Assembly (NCBI RefSeq): GCF_010092985.1
Contig: NZ_CP048106.1
Location: 992,001-1,056,000 of the forward strand
From: Pontibacter pudoricolor
GTDB taxonomy: Bacteria; Bacteroidota; Bacteroidia; Cytophagales; Hymenobacteraceae
Direction of reading: 5' to 3'
DNA: 64,000 bases
The translations under genes and the position numbers were made by a program. The notes beneath the pieces are model-generated. The model saw only the letters and a program-made list of their open reading frames with translations. It was not told the DNA's origin and ran no database searches. This document shows, piece by piece, positions 17,590 through 26,057 of this stretch. Numbering within the stretch: position 1 is the first letter of the stretch; each line of letters starts with the position of its first letter.

Positions 17590-18774
17590 ATGTCATTTAT
17601 AAAACTATACCTGGCTCCGGGTAAGGAGAATTCCCTGAAACGTTTACATCCCTGGGTTTTTTCGGGCGCGATACGTAAAGCAGACGGCGAGCCGGAAGAA
17701 GGCGAAATTGTAGAAGTTTATTCCAGTAAGCGCGAGTTTCTGGGCATGGGCCATTACGCGCTTGGCTCTATTGCCGTTCGTATCTTCTCTTTTGAGCAGG
17801 TTGAGCCAGACTATAGTTTCTGGAAAAGCAAAGTGAAGCAAGCCTACGATTACCGCAACCGCCTGGGCCTGATCGATAATCCGGAAACGGATGTATACCG
17901 ACTGATCTATGCGGAAGGTGATGGCGTGCCGGGACTTATAGTTGACATGTATAAAGATACGGCCGTAGTGCAGACGCATTCGCTGGGCATGTACAACGTG
18001 CGTGAATTTGTGACCAAAGCATTACAGGAAATTTATGGCGCAAAGCTTCGGGCCGTTTACGATAAAAGTGCCGAGTCGCTGCCCCAAAAATCTGTGCCGG
18101 ATGCAGTAAATGGTTATCTTTTCGGTAAATCGGAAGGTGGCGTTGTGGTTACTGAAAATGGCAACAAGTTCTTTATCGACTGGGAAAGTGGTCAGAAAAC
18201 CGGGTTCTTTATTGATCAGCGTGAGAACCGTGACTTGCTGGCCCGTTACACCAAAGGCAAATCGGTACTGAACACGTTCTGTTATACTGGTGGCTTTTCG
18301 GTATATGCTTTAAATGCCGGTGCCGAACTGGTACATTCGGTAGATGTGTCTAAAAAAGCGATAGAGCTAACGATAAAAAATGGCGACCTGAGCAATGCCC
18401 ATGACCGGCACGAAGCTTTTGCGGTAGATACCTTTGATTTCCTGAAGGGCAAGGAAGACCTGTACGATGTAATCGTGCTGGACCCTCCTGCTTTTGCCAA
18501 GAGTCAGAAAGTGCGTCATAATGCCGTTATGGGTTATAAACGCCTGAATGCAGAGGCCATGAAAAAAATAAAGCCGGGCGGAATTCTGTTCACTTTTTCG
18601 TGCTCGCAGGTAGTAGATAAATACCTGTTCAACAATACCGTTATGGCAGCTGCTATTGAGGCTGGCCGAAACATAAAAGTAATGCACCATCTCTCCCAGC
18701 CCGCTGATCACCCGATCTCCATTTTCCACCCGGAAGGCGAGTATCTGAAAGGCCTTGTGCTGTTTGTAGAATAA
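17590..18774 (+). CDS. Class I SAM-dependent rRNA methyltransferase (RlmI/YccW type)
   Basis: A 394-residue protein with an N-terminal PUA domain (about residues 1-75, including LKRLHPWVFSGAI), a central RlmI-like domain, and a Rossmann methyltransferase domain. SAM-binding motif I is VLNTFCYTGGFSVYAL near residue 232, and the catalytic-loop motif is VIVLDPPAFAKS. E. coli RlmI makes m5C1962 in 23S rRNA; the same activity is inferred, not shown. Followed by a strong terminator. Confidence 0.88.
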   Translation: MSFIKLYLAPGKENSLKRLHPWVFSGAIRKADGEPEEGEIVEVYSSKREFLGMGHYALGSIAVRIFSFEQVEPDYSFWKSKVKQAYDYRNRLGLIDNPETDVYRLIYAEGDGVPGLIVDMYKDTAVVQTHSLGMYNVREFVTKALQEIYGAKLRAVYDKSAESLPQKSVPDAVNGYLFGKSEGGVVVTENGNKFFIDWESGQKTGFFIDQRENRDLLARYTKGKSVLNTFCYTGGFSVYALNAGAELVHSVDVSKKAIELTIKNGDLSNAHDRHEAFAVDTFDFLKGKEDLYDVIVLDPPAFAKSQKVRHNAVMGYKRLNAEAMKKIKPGGILFTFSCSQVVDKYLFNNTVMAAAIEAGRNIKVMHHLSQPADHPISIFHPEGEYLKGLVLFVE

Positions 18775-18831
18775 TTCTTTTAGTTGAAAAGTTTGGAAGT
18801 TAGAAGGTTAGAAAGTTAACCAAACTATGAA

Positions 18832-18945
18832 GCTGTTTAGTGTTTTTTCTAACGTTAGTATAGCCCTTGCTGCGTGTTATCACCAGCAAGTTTAAAAGCC
18901 AGCTAATAGGATTGTTGGTGAAAACACCAACAATGGCTCAAAGTT
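18832..18945 (+). repeat. Dispersed double-hairpin repeat, copy A
   Basis: The element reads AGCTGTTTAGTGTTTT, then a hairpin CTTGCTG..CAGCAAG, then ATTGTTGGTG-AAAA-CACCAACAAT, then GGCTCAAA. The same order is found in reverse complement at 37390-37550 and, more decayed, at 43657-43760. Confidence 0.7.
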
Positions 18946-18965
18946 AGAAAGTTAACCAAACTTTA

Positions 18966-19014
18966 AACGAGAAAGCCGTTGCAAACTATAGTTGCATCGG
19001 CTTTCTCGTTTTTG
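18966..19014 (+). terminator. Terminator of the RlmI-like gene
   Basis: AACGAGAAAGCCG (18966-18978) pairs with CGGCTTTCTCGTT (18998-19010), with the stem continuing as TGCAA/TTGCA, followed by TTTTTG. The loop region contains the full palindrome AACTATAGTT (18984-18993). Confidence 0.85.
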
Positions 19015-19086
19015 TCATTTCGAACAGCGTGAGAGATCTAAATCAGCTAAAATCCGTGAGAGATCTCTCCTATCGTCGAAATGACA
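19013..19086. repeat. 75-bp dispersed inverted repeat, copy 1
   Basis: Bounded by TGTCATTTCGA and TCGAAATGACA, with GAGAGATCT and AGATCTCTCC inside. The second copy is at 29532-29606. Repeats of this appearance are widespread in Bacteroidota intergenic DNA. Confidence 0.8.
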
Positions 19087-19110
19087 ATTACATAAAACGA
19101 CAATTATAGT

Positions 19111-20507
19111 TTACTCCAGTACAGATTTTGAGGGTAGTGCAGTTGGCAGATCCATCCGGATTCGCCATTCTTTTGGGTAGTAGTTGTTTGTGCGGTTTCC
19201 GATCAGTTTTGCCCAGCCTAACGGCAGACCATTGTATTGTAGCAGTACCCAATCAGTGCCATGGGTGCCTAAATTGATATCTTCTTTGCGTAAATAGCGG
19301 ATTGCCTGTTCAAGGTTCAGTTCAATGAACTTAAACGCCTCTTTGTTAATATGTTGTGAAAGAGCCAGTGGCTGAAGTGGTTTTACTTTTTTACCTGCTA
19401 TTTCAGCAACCTGCGTACCGCCATAGATCACGTATAGTTTCTGATACACTTCGTCGGCGGCTTCAAACAGGTTTTCGGGTAAGGTAAAGATGGTTTCGTT
19501 GTGCTGTATCCAGGCAAGGTCTTCTGCATGCAGTAGCCAGTCCTGTACCAATGCTTTTTCTTTCTTGCCGGCTTCCTGTAGTTTGTATTTCTTCTTTTTA
19601 CCGGAGCTATAGTTTTCGTCCTCTGTTTGGCCTGCTTTGCGCATCACTGCTAAAAAAAATCCTTCGCCCTGCACGGCATGCGGGTAAAAGCGGTAACCTT
19701 CTACGCCTTGTAATTCGGAGCGAACAATACCCAGTGAATCATCGAAATTCAGTTTAATGCTTTGCGCATTTTCCTGTTCGCCCAGCCAGGCCATGTTTTC
19801 TTCGTTTTCGGCTTCGTTCCAGGTGCAGGTGCTGTAGATCAGGATGCCGCCCGGTTTCAGGGCTTCCCAGGTATCGGCTAAAATGCGTTGCTGGCGACGG
19901 GCGCAAAGGTTAACATTCTCCTCCGACCATTCTTCTACTGCATGTGGATCTTTCCGGAACATGCCTTCGCCGCTGCAGGGAGCATCAATCACCATCACAT
20001 CAAAAAACTCCGGCAGTCTGCTGAAATCGCGCGGGTCGTTGTTGGTTACCAGTACGTTGCCCGAACCCCACTTGGCAATATTCTCGGCCAGTATAGTAGC
20101 CCGGCTTTTAATGACTTCATTCGAGACCAGTAAACTATCTTTTGAGATCAGGCTGGCCAGGTGTGTGGATTTTCCGCCGGGTGCGCCGCAAAGGTCCAGC
20201 ACATGAAGAGGGTGGTCCAGATTTATAGTTTGCTTCAGTACGTGCTCCAGGAACATGGAACTGGCTTCCTGCACATAATATGCGCCTGCGTGTAAAAGTG
20301 GGTCTAAGGTAAAGGAAGGGCGCTCGGCTAAATAGTAACCGGAGTTGGTCCAGGGGACCTGAGGGTAATCTATGTTGTTTTGAAACTTATGCCGGTTTAC
20401 CCGGATACTTACTGGGGGGCTTGTTGCAGCGACTGTTGGAATTTGGAGTAGTTTTCACCTAACAATCGCTGCATGCGCGTCTCGAAGGTGAGCGGGAGTT
20501 TTATCAT
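19111..20507 (-). CDS. RsmF-like rRNA (cytosine-C5) methyltransferase, interrupted by a one-base frameshift
   Basis: NOP2/Sun-family methyltransferase, probably acting on 16S rRNA like RsmF. The long piece from 20274 starts inside the gene (QEASSMFLEHVL). Upstream the other frame gives the true N-terminus, MIKLPLTFETRMQRLLGENY, from the ATG at 20507. Frames join at a six-C run (GGGGGG at 20414-20419 on the plus strand): adding one C gives PVSIRVNRHKF and VPWTNSGYYLAERPSF and a 465-residue protein of normal family length. Catalytic motifs are IDAPCSGEGMF (PC motif) and STCTWNEAENE (TC motif), with the SAM site LDLCGAPGGKSTH. The C-terminal PUA-like domain is present. Confidence 0.9.
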
Positions 20508-20540
20508 GGTGCAAATTTACTGATTCCCTGAAAAGCAGTT

Positions 20541-20936
20541 CTATAGTTGCCTTTTTTTCAAGTGCAAATATTCTTTAACAATTGGGATATCGGCAGGGCA
20601 CCAACTATAGCTTGGTAGTTCATTTAGAGTTGCCCAACTATAGGCTTGGTGTTCTGCCAGCAAAATATTCCTGTTTTGCAAACTACAGGTATACGGAATC
20701 AGTTCAATTGCTCTTAAACTATAGTGGTGTTTTACTGGGGTCAGGCGTGTATGAGGAACTATAAGCAGGTTAAGTTCTTCCAGTATTTCCCGTACAAGGG
20801 CATCTGTTTCTGACTCGCCAACTTCCACCTTACCACCCGGAAACTCCCAGAGCAGAGGTTGCGCCATGTTGCTGCTGCGCTGGGTTATCAGTACAGTGCT
20901 TTCGTGTTCAATTATAGCGCAAACTACTCTGATCAT
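20541..20936 (-). CDS. NUDIX hydrolase, MutT-like (8-oxo-dGTP diphosphatase type)
   Basis: A 131-residue MutT-type protein. The Nudix box is complete: GGKVEVGESETDALVREI followed by LEELN, fitting GX5EX7REUXEEXGU except for the final Gly. LWEFPGGK before the box and TLNELPSYSWCPADIPIV at the C-terminus are typical of MutT/CtfG-type enzymes that sanitise oxidised nucleotides; exact substrate not proven. It lies 33 bp upstream of the RsmF-like gene on the same strand. Confidence 0.9.
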   Translation of the reverse strand: MIRVVCAIIEHESTVLITQRSSNMAQPLLWEFPGGKVEVGESETDALVREILEELNLLIVPHTRLTPVKHHYSLRAIELIPYTCSLQNRNILLAEHQAYSWATLNELPSYSWCPADIPIVKEYLHLKKRQL

Positions 20937-20950
20937 ACCTTTCGTCTAAA

Positions 20951-21015
20951 AAGAAACTCCTGCAACAGTAATTAGTCTACGTTCTATTCGTGTACAATTA
21001 AAGCTGCAGGAGTTT
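20951..21015 (-). terminator. Probable terminator of the barrel-like protein gene
   Basis: AAACTCCTGCA and TGCAGGAGTTT pair across a long (about 40 nt) loop, and the minus strand continues into TTTCTTTTTAG. The long loop makes it weaker than the others. Confidence 0.5.
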
Positions 21016-21032
21016 ACGGGAATCTGAGCAGG

Positions 21033-21650
21033 TTAATTACGTTTAGGTAATACGCCACTGATTGTAAAACCAATCGCATTTGCTGCATACGAGTTGTTCG
21101 CCTGGTCTGTATACTTCATAATAGTATAAGATATTCCGAAACCGCTGTATGCAAATTCAAAAATGGCTCCGGTGCTCCCATCAAACTCCATATTTTCACC
21201 TAAGCCATCGGTATTTAATTTTATAGCCTGATGCTTAACTATACCAGCGCCCAGCCTGATTTTCTCGGTAGCCATCCAGTTTGCTGTTAGGTGCAATGGT
21301 ACGCGTGTTAACCTGATGTGTGCGTTGTCGGCGGCGGTGGTAACATACTTGTAGCCTACAGTTGCCCGTAAACGCAGCTGCTCCAGTTTTCTGAACTGAA
21401 ACTCGGCACCTACCGCCACGGCTATACCCTGCCCTGCTTTAATAGATTGTTCATCGCCATTGGTAAACGTAACAGTTCCTACCTCATCGCCTCCAAACTC
21501 AAAAGCAGCGCCTAACAAAAAGCGAACAGGCTTATAGTCAGAAACATCTTCTACCATTGGCGGCGCAACTTTGGTAGAATCAAATTCCTGGGCACTGGCG
21601 TTGTAATAGCATCCTAATCCGAGGAAGGAAAGGAGTAAAAATCTTTTCAT
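21033..21650 (-). CDS. Predicted secreted outer-membrane beta-barrel-like protein
   Basis: A 205-residue protein with a signal peptide (MKRFLLLSFLGLGCYYNASAQ). The mature sequence alternates hydrophobic and polar residues in about eight stretches separated by Gly/Asn turns and ends GFTISGVLPKRN, which suits a small outer-membrane barrel. No specific family is recognised. The cysteine in the signal is not in a convincing lipobox. Confidence 0.65.
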   Translation of the reverse strand: MKRFLLLSFLGLGCYYNASAQEFDSTKVAPPMVEDVSDYKPVRFLLGAAFEFGGDEVGTVTFTNGDEQSIKAGQGIAVAVGAEFQFRKLEQLRLRATVGYKYVTTAADNAHIRLTRVPLHLTANWMATEKIRLGAGIVKHQAIKLNTDGLGENMEFDGSTGAIFEFAYSGFGISYTIMKYTDQANNSYAANAIGFTISGVLPKRN

Positions 21651-21773
21651 AAAAAGTTTGGCTTATAGTTGAATAATACCCGAAAATTAGAGAATAAAAT
21701 GATCCGCCGTATACCGCTGAATACTAAAAAATCAAAATAAATTATAGTTATAACATCAGTTGCCTCTAAACAA

Positions 21774-21800
21774 AAAACACCTGATGGATTCAGGTGTTTC
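21774..21800 (-). terminator. Terminator downstream of the VOC gene
   Basis: AAACACCTGA (21775-21784) pairs with TCAGGTGTTT (21790-21799) around a 5-nt loop; the minus strand continues TTTTGTTTAG. Confidence 0.75.
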
Positions 21801-21884
21801 GTTTTAATGATTTATGATTTATAACATATTGGTTATCAGTAATCAACTTGCTGACGAGACGTGCAAAAACTTGTTGTCGGGCGG

Positions 21885-22310
21885 CTATTTAGTATTTTTA
21901 GCACCCATCTGCTCGCCTAATTTTTCGTATGCGATGTCGTTAGGTTCCCATAGTTCTATTTTGTTACCTTCAACATCCACTATATGAACGAACTTTCCAT
22001 AGTCGTATGTCTCGATCTTGTCTAGTATCGTTACACCTTCCTGTTGTAGTTGTTCTACTAGTGCTTCAATGTTCTCTACACGGTAGTTTATCATGAACTC
22101 CCTGGCAGAAGGCTCAAAATATTTCGTTGTTTCCGGAAACGGACTCCATTGCGTAAATCCTTTCTTTGTTTCGTCAGCACCCTGTCGCCATTCAAAAACA
22201 GCACCGTAGTCGTTGGTATTCAGACCGAGATGTGTCTGGTACCACGCTCTCATTTTGTTAGGGTCTTCGCATTTAAAGAAAATGCCACCAATACCTGTTA
22301 CTTTTTTCAT
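21885..22310 (-). CDS. VOC (glyoxalase/bleomycin-resistance) family protein
   Basis: A 141-residue single VOC domain: VTGIGGIFFKCEDPNKMRAWY at the first beta-alpha unit, and NKIELWEPND at the end carrying the usual metal-ligand Glu. Members bind a divalent metal and include glyoxalases and resistance proteins; the substrate cannot be assigned. It sits in a run of small stand-alone minus-strand genes (VOC, DinB, HEAT) that look accessory. Confidence 0.8.
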   Translation of the reverse strand: MKKVTGIGGIFFKCEDPNKMRAWYQTHLGLNTNDYGAVFEWRQGADETKKGFTQWSPFPETTKYFEPSAREFMINYRVENIEALVEQLQQEGVTILDKIETYDYGKFVHIVDVEGNKIELWEPNDIAYEKLGEQMGAKNTK

Positions 22311-22383
22311 TTGGATCTGTGTTAGATTGCTAAGCTGTGATTGGTTATCTGTCGTTTTTTTGTTTGTTATTAAGCCCTATAGC

Positions 22384-22917
22384 TTACCATTTCTTTCGGC
22401 TTTTTAAGCTGGTAATGTGCGCTAAATGATGCTTGCAATGCCACGCATATAACCCTATAACCTCAGAAAGTTTCATTTCTTTTTCATGTTCCGGATGAAG
22501 AAAGCTTTTATTAAATTCTTCATCTGTCAGGCTTTTTAGTAATGTAACCCATCTCAGATGGATTCCTTCCAACATCTTTAAAGCCGGCTCAATTTCAATT
22601 GTTTTACTGTCGGCAAGTTCTGCCCACTGGGCTTCGTTATAAGGTTTTATTGTTGGCCTGTCCTCTGTAAGCGCCAGTTTGAAACGTGTCAAACAATTCA
22701 TATGGCTGTCGGCGCAGTGATTTACAACCTGCCTGATTGTCCATCCATTTTCTCGGTACGGTGTGTCTAGTTGCTGATCTGATAAACTTTCGGTCTCATT
22801 TCTCAGCTGAGCAGGAAACGTCGCGATAACCTCGATGAAGCTTTCCAGGAGCTCATCACTGAGCGATTCCGGACGTTCATAGTGACCAATCGGATATTTA
22901 AGATTGTCTATTGCCAT
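22384..22917 (-). CDS. YfiT/DinB-superfamily putative metal-dependent hydrolase
   Basis: A 177-residue four-helix protein of the DinB/YfiT group. The start MAIDNLKYPIGHYERP and the conserved W-T-I-R-Q-V-V-N-H core (His67) followed by DSH (His72) and the C-terminal AWHCKHHLAHI give the histidine triad that binds metal. B. subtilis YfiT and BstA relatives are thiol transferases or metal hydrolases; which applies here is open. Confidence 0.85.
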   Translation of the reverse strand: MAIDNLKYPIGHYERPESLSDELLESFIEVIATFPAQLRNETESLSDQQLDTPYRENGWTIRQVVNHCADSHMNCLTRFKLALTEDRPTIKPYNEAQWAELADSKTIEIEPALKMLEGIHLRWVTLLKSLTDEEFNKSFLHPEHEKEMKLSEVIGLYAWHCKHHLAHITSLKSRKKW

Positions 22918-22959
22918 CGTATATTATCAGGGTTTTCAGGCCAAAGGTTATTGAAGTTA

Positions 22960-23027
22960 CGCTCAACGTTACTCGTGCAGCCGATGGGCGAGGCGGAGCC
23001 GAGCATAAGGGCTGCACTGGGTTAGCG
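22960..23027. repeat. attC-like palindromic site next to the HEAT gene
   Basis: Inner arms GTGCAGCC (22975-22982) and GGCTGCAC (23010-23017) are perfectly complementary, and outer arms CGCTCAAC and GTTAGCG also pair with one bulged base. On the minus strand the end reads GTTGAGC, which fits the integron core GTTRRRY, while the other side CGCTAAC fits RYYYAAC only in part. The GC-rich loop contrasts with the AT-rich surroundings. No integrase is in the window. Confidence 0.45.
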
Positions 23028-23041
23028 GTTTGTGCTTTTTA

Positions 23042-23578
23042 TTATTCATTCTGCAAATAACCCATGTATCCTTCTACAGCATCCTGAATCATTTCTGGCA
23101 CTTCTTCATATTCATAGTTTGGGCATTTTTCAGGGTGTTGCTTTATATCTTCCCACATCTTTTTCACTTCATGCAGGTCTTCTGCTGTGAATTCAAATTC
23201 CTGCTTAGATAAAATGGAATAGGCACTAATTTTAGCTTCGTAGCTTTCGTAAAAAAGTATTTTGAAAATCTCTTTCAATTTTTGGCTACAGTCTAAACCT
23301 TCCAATGCAAAAACCAAAGTCCCATTGTAGTTATGGTTTTCCTTCTTGAATATAGCTTCCAGCAACGGCTCAACGGCTTTATTGTCTTGTATATCTTTTA
23401 AGGCTAGAGCTGCACAATTCCTTAGTATTGGGTCTTTTGAGTTAAGAAGTTGTATAAGAAATGTTAGTACTTCGTCTCCACCAATTTCTCCAAGTCGATA
23501 AGCAGCTTCTCTCGCCCTTCCCCAGTCCTGAGAAAGGATTTCCTGTTTTAATTGACTGAGTTCTTCTTGCTGTGTCAC
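23042..23578 (-). CDS. HEAT-repeat domain protein
   Basis: A 178-residue protein with two to three HEAT/PBS-lyase-like repeats: AREAAYRLGEIGGDEVLTFL (residues about 20-40), then ILRNCAALALKDIQDNKAVE (50-70), and a weaker third. These repeats make an interaction surface; no enzymatic motif is present. The C-terminal part is acidic. The gene is bounded by an attC-like site 14 bp past its stop and by a weaker inverted partner 25 bp before its start, suggesting it might have moved as a cassette (inference). Confidence 0.75.
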   Translation of the reverse strand: MTQQEELSQLKQEILSQDWGRAREAAYRLGEIGGDEVLTFLIQLLNSKDPILRNCAALALKDIQDNKAVEPLLEAIFKKENHNYNGTLVFALEGLDCSQKLKEIFKILFYESYEAKISAYSILSKQEFEFTAEDLHEVKKMWEDIKQHPEKCPNYEYEEVPEMIQDAVEGYMGYLQNE

Positions 23579-23602
23579 TGATGCAATTTATAGTTGGTAT
23601 TC

Positions 23603-23655
23603 CCGCTAACTACCAGCTAAACGACAACATACGCTTATCTGCACTATGTACGTAA
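23603..23655. repeat. Weak inverted partner of the attC-like site
   Basis: Read on the minus strand it shares ACGT-AC-x-GTGCAG at one end and CTGG(TA)GTTAGCGG at the other with the site at 22960-23027, so the two sites flank the HEAT gene in opposite orientation. Its arms pair poorly; it may be decayed or coincidental. Confidence 0.3.
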
Positions 23656-23664
23656 TAGAATATC

Positions 23665-24654
23665 CTACTTCAACTTCTCCTTTAGAATTTCAAACTCCAC
23701 TCCCGGCGAAATCTTTTCATACAGAATAAGGTAGACCGCGTTGGTAATGGGCATGTCAACTTTTAAGGTCTTGTTCAGTTCGTAAATGCTTTTCACGGCA
23801 TAGTAACCTTCAGCTACCATGTTCATTTCTACCTGCGCAGATTTTACCGAATAGCCATGACCGATCATATTACCAAATGTACGGTTACGGCTAAACTGGG
23901 AATAAGAAGTTACCAGCAAATCACCCAGATAGGCAGATCCACTTAAAGCACGGTGCATTGGCATAATTTCATCCAGGAACCGCTCAATTTCGAACATGGC
24001 ATTAGATACAAGTACCGCCTGGAAGTTATCGCCATAGTTTAAACCACGGGCAATACCACAGGCCAGAGCTATAATGTTTTTCATTACCGCGCAATATTCA
24101 ATACCATCCAGGTCGTCGAGCGGATTGGCCTTAACATAGCGGTTGCGTAGCAGCTCACAGAAACGTTCGGCTGTACTTATGTCATGCGAACCAATCGTCA
24201 GGTAAGACTGTTTTTCGAGGGCAACTTCTTCGGCGTGGCAAGGTCCGGCAATTACCAGCTGGTGGGTGTTGGGTACATTAAAACGTTGCTCCACATAGTC
24301 AGTTATCAGGATGTTCTGTTCCGGAATCATGCCTTTAATAGCCGAAACTATAACCTTGCCCTTCAGCGCATCTTCGGGCAGGTCGGAAATGGCTTCCTGC
24401 ACAAAAGCGGCAGGCACAGCAAGCACTACCCAATCGGCAGCGGCTACAACAGCCTGTATATCAGCGTTGGGTTTTACATAGTTCAGGTCGAACTGTACCC
24501 CACTCAGATAGCGTGGGTTGTGCTTATAGTTTACCAGGTGCTGCACATCGTTTTTGTTGCGCATCCACCAATGTACCTGCGATTTGTTTTCGGAGAGGAT
24601 CTTTACAATCGCTGTTGCCCAACTTCCCCCTCCTATAACGGCTATTTTTTCCAA
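23665..24654 (-). CDS. gpsA: NAD(P)H-dependent glycerol-3-phosphate dehydrogenase
   Basis: A 329-residue enzyme making sn-glycerol 3-phosphate from DHAP for phospholipid synthesis. The dinucleotide fold begins IAVIGGGSWATAIVKIL, and the catalytic lysine lies in AVMKNIIALACGIARGL. GPCHAEEV and SAYLGDLLVTSYSQFSRNRTFG are further family signatures. Its ATG is 2 bp after the stop codon of the upstream adaptor gene, so it is very probably the last gene of the sdaAB-tolC-hlyD-gpsA run. Confidence 0.96.
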   Translation of the reverse strand: MEKIAVIGGGSWATAIVKILSENKSQVHWWMRNKNDVQHLVNYKHNPRYLSGVQFDLNYVKPNADIQAVVAAADWVVLAVPAAFVQEAISDLPEDALKGKVIVSAIKGMIPEQNILITDYVEQRFNVPNTHQLVIAGPCHAEEVALEKQSYLTIGSHDISTAERFCELLRNRYVKANPLDDLDGIEYCAVMKNIIALACGIARGLNYGDNFQAVLVSNAMFEIERFLDEIMPMHRALSGSAYLGDLLVTSYSQFSRNRTFGNMIGHGYSVKSAQVEMNMVAEGYYAVKSIYELNKTLKVDMPITNAVYLILYEKISPGVEFEILKEKLK

Positions 24655-24656
24655 GT

Positions 24657-26051
24657 CTAGTCTTCGTTTTCTTCTTTCTCCTCATCCTCAGCCTTTGTTT
24701 TGCTGATAGATTTCGCATCTTTTACTACTACTTTGCTGCCATCTTTCAATGTCTTAGATACAGCTCTGAACGGACCAGATACTACTTTCTGGCCAGCTTT
24801 AACACCGCTGATGATCTCAATATTATCGAAATCGCTGATACCGGTCTTCACTTTCTGCGCTTTTACGGTGTTGGTTGCAGCATCGTAAACAAACACGATC
24901 TCATCCACTTTCACCTGGGCACGTTTTTCCTGCTCTTCTTCCGTTTCTTTAGCCGGGTTGCCAGCATCTGCATTTTCTTTTTTCTTCTCATCGGCGCGTG
25001 TAGTTACCGCCGACAAAGGAACTGATAACACATTGCTCTTACGCTCTGTAATAATATCAACTGATGCCGTCATGCCCGGGCGGAACGGGAAGCGGTTATT
25101 TTTTGAAAGATGATTGTACGACTCGTTTATTAACCGGATGCGAACTTCAAATTCTGTAACAGCTTCCAGGGTGGTGGCATCTTTTGCCGTGTTGGCGATG
25201 GCCGTAACTATACCCTTAAATTTCTCGTCGCGGGTGGTGTAAGAGTCAACCTCAACTATAACAGAGTCGCCCATGGCTACCCGAATAATGTCGTTCTCAT
25301 TCACATTTACGCGTACTTCCATATTGTTCAGGTTAGCGATGCGCATAATTTCGGTACCGGCCATCTGCGAAGTACCCACCACGCGTTCGCCACGCTCTAC
25401 GTTCAGTTTAGAAACTGTTCCGCTTACAGGCGCATAAATGGTGGTTTTGTTCAGGTTCTCACGGGCGTCTTTCAACGATGCCTGTGCATTCTGTACACCA
25501 AACTCAGCAGCACGAATGCTTTGCTTCAGCGATTCAATTTCCTGGAGGCCGGCATTGTAGCTGGCACGGCTCTGCTCAAACTCAGCTTCGGAAATAACCT
25601 TTTGTTCAAACAGCTTTTTGTTACGCTCGTACGCCTGTTTTACCTGTACCTGGTTGGCCTGCGCCTGTGCCAGTCGGGCTTTCGACTGCGACAATTGCGC
25701 TCTGGAAGAATTTACTGTTGCCTCCTGGGCATCTACAAACGACTGATAGTTATCAGGGCGTATACGAAGCAACAACTGGCCTTTCACCACCGAGTCACCT
25801 TCTTCCACGTTCAGTTCTATGATCTCTCCGGATACGTCCGGGCTTATCTTAACTTCTGTTTCCGGCTGTACTTTCCCGGAAGCGCTCACTTTCTCTACGA
25901 TCTCTGCCTTTTTAGCCTCAGACAGCAGTACTTCTGTTCCATCTTCTTTCCCTATCCAGCCGGCTTTTTTGGCTACAACTATAAGAACTATAGCTACAAC
26001 TAATACAGTAATTAAAATTGGGATGAGTTTTTTAGATTTTTTAGCTGCCAT
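24657..26051 (-). CDS. Efflux periplasmic adaptor subunit (HlyD/MacA-like membrane fusion protein)
   Basis: A 464-residue membrane fusion protein. A single membrane anchor lies at about residues 9-30, followed by a biotinyl-lipoyl-like half (VSASGKVQPETEVKISPDVS), a long coiled-coil hairpin (about residues 95-205, rich in Ala, Gln and Glu), the second half-motif TTIYAPVSGTVSKLNVERG, and beta-barrel domains. The tail is a Lys/Glu-rich low-complexity segment. It pairs with the TolC-like gene 6 bp upstream, but no ABC or RND pump is adjacent. Confidence 0.9.
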   Translation of the reverse strand: MAAKKSKKLIPILITVLVVAIVLIVVAKKAGWIGKEDGTEVLLSEAKKAEIVEKVSASGKVQPETEVKISPDVSGEIIELNVEEGDSVVKGQLLLRIRPDNYQSFVDAQEATVNSSRAQLSQSKARLAQAQANQVQVKQAYERNKKLFEQKVISEAEFEQSRASYNAGLQEIESLKQSIRAAEFGVQNAQASLKDARENLNKTTIYAPVSGTVSKLNVERGERVVGTSQMAGTEIMRIANLNNMEVRVNVNENDIIRVAMGDSVIVEVDSYTTRDEKFKGIVTAIANTAKDATTLEAVTEFEVRIRLINESYNHLSKNNRFPFRPGMTASVDIITERKSNVLSVPLSAVTTRADEKKKENADAGNPAKETEEEQEKRAQVKVDEIVFVYDAATNTVKAQKVKTGISDFDNIEIISGVKAGQKVVSGPFRAVSKTLKDGSKVVVKDAKSISKTKAEDEEKEENED

Positions 26052-26057
26052 GGTTGA

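Larger units (their letters stand above)
18775..19110. other. 336-bp gene-less region rich in repeats
   Basis: It contains two copies of GTTAGAAAGTTAACCAAACT about 140 bp apart, a hairpin-repeat element between them (18832-18945), the terminator of the RlmI-like gene (18966-19014) and a 74-bp dispersed inverted repeat (19013-19086). No coding frame. Confidence 0.7.

Noticed and set aside
20275..20507. Non-coding gap before the RsmF-like gene
   Set aside because: The other frames encode the missing N-terminal part of the same protein, so the gap is due to a frameshift.
22311..22383. attC-like site after the DinB gene
   Set aside because: I looked for inverted arms with RYYYAAC/GTTRRRY ends in this spacer and found none.
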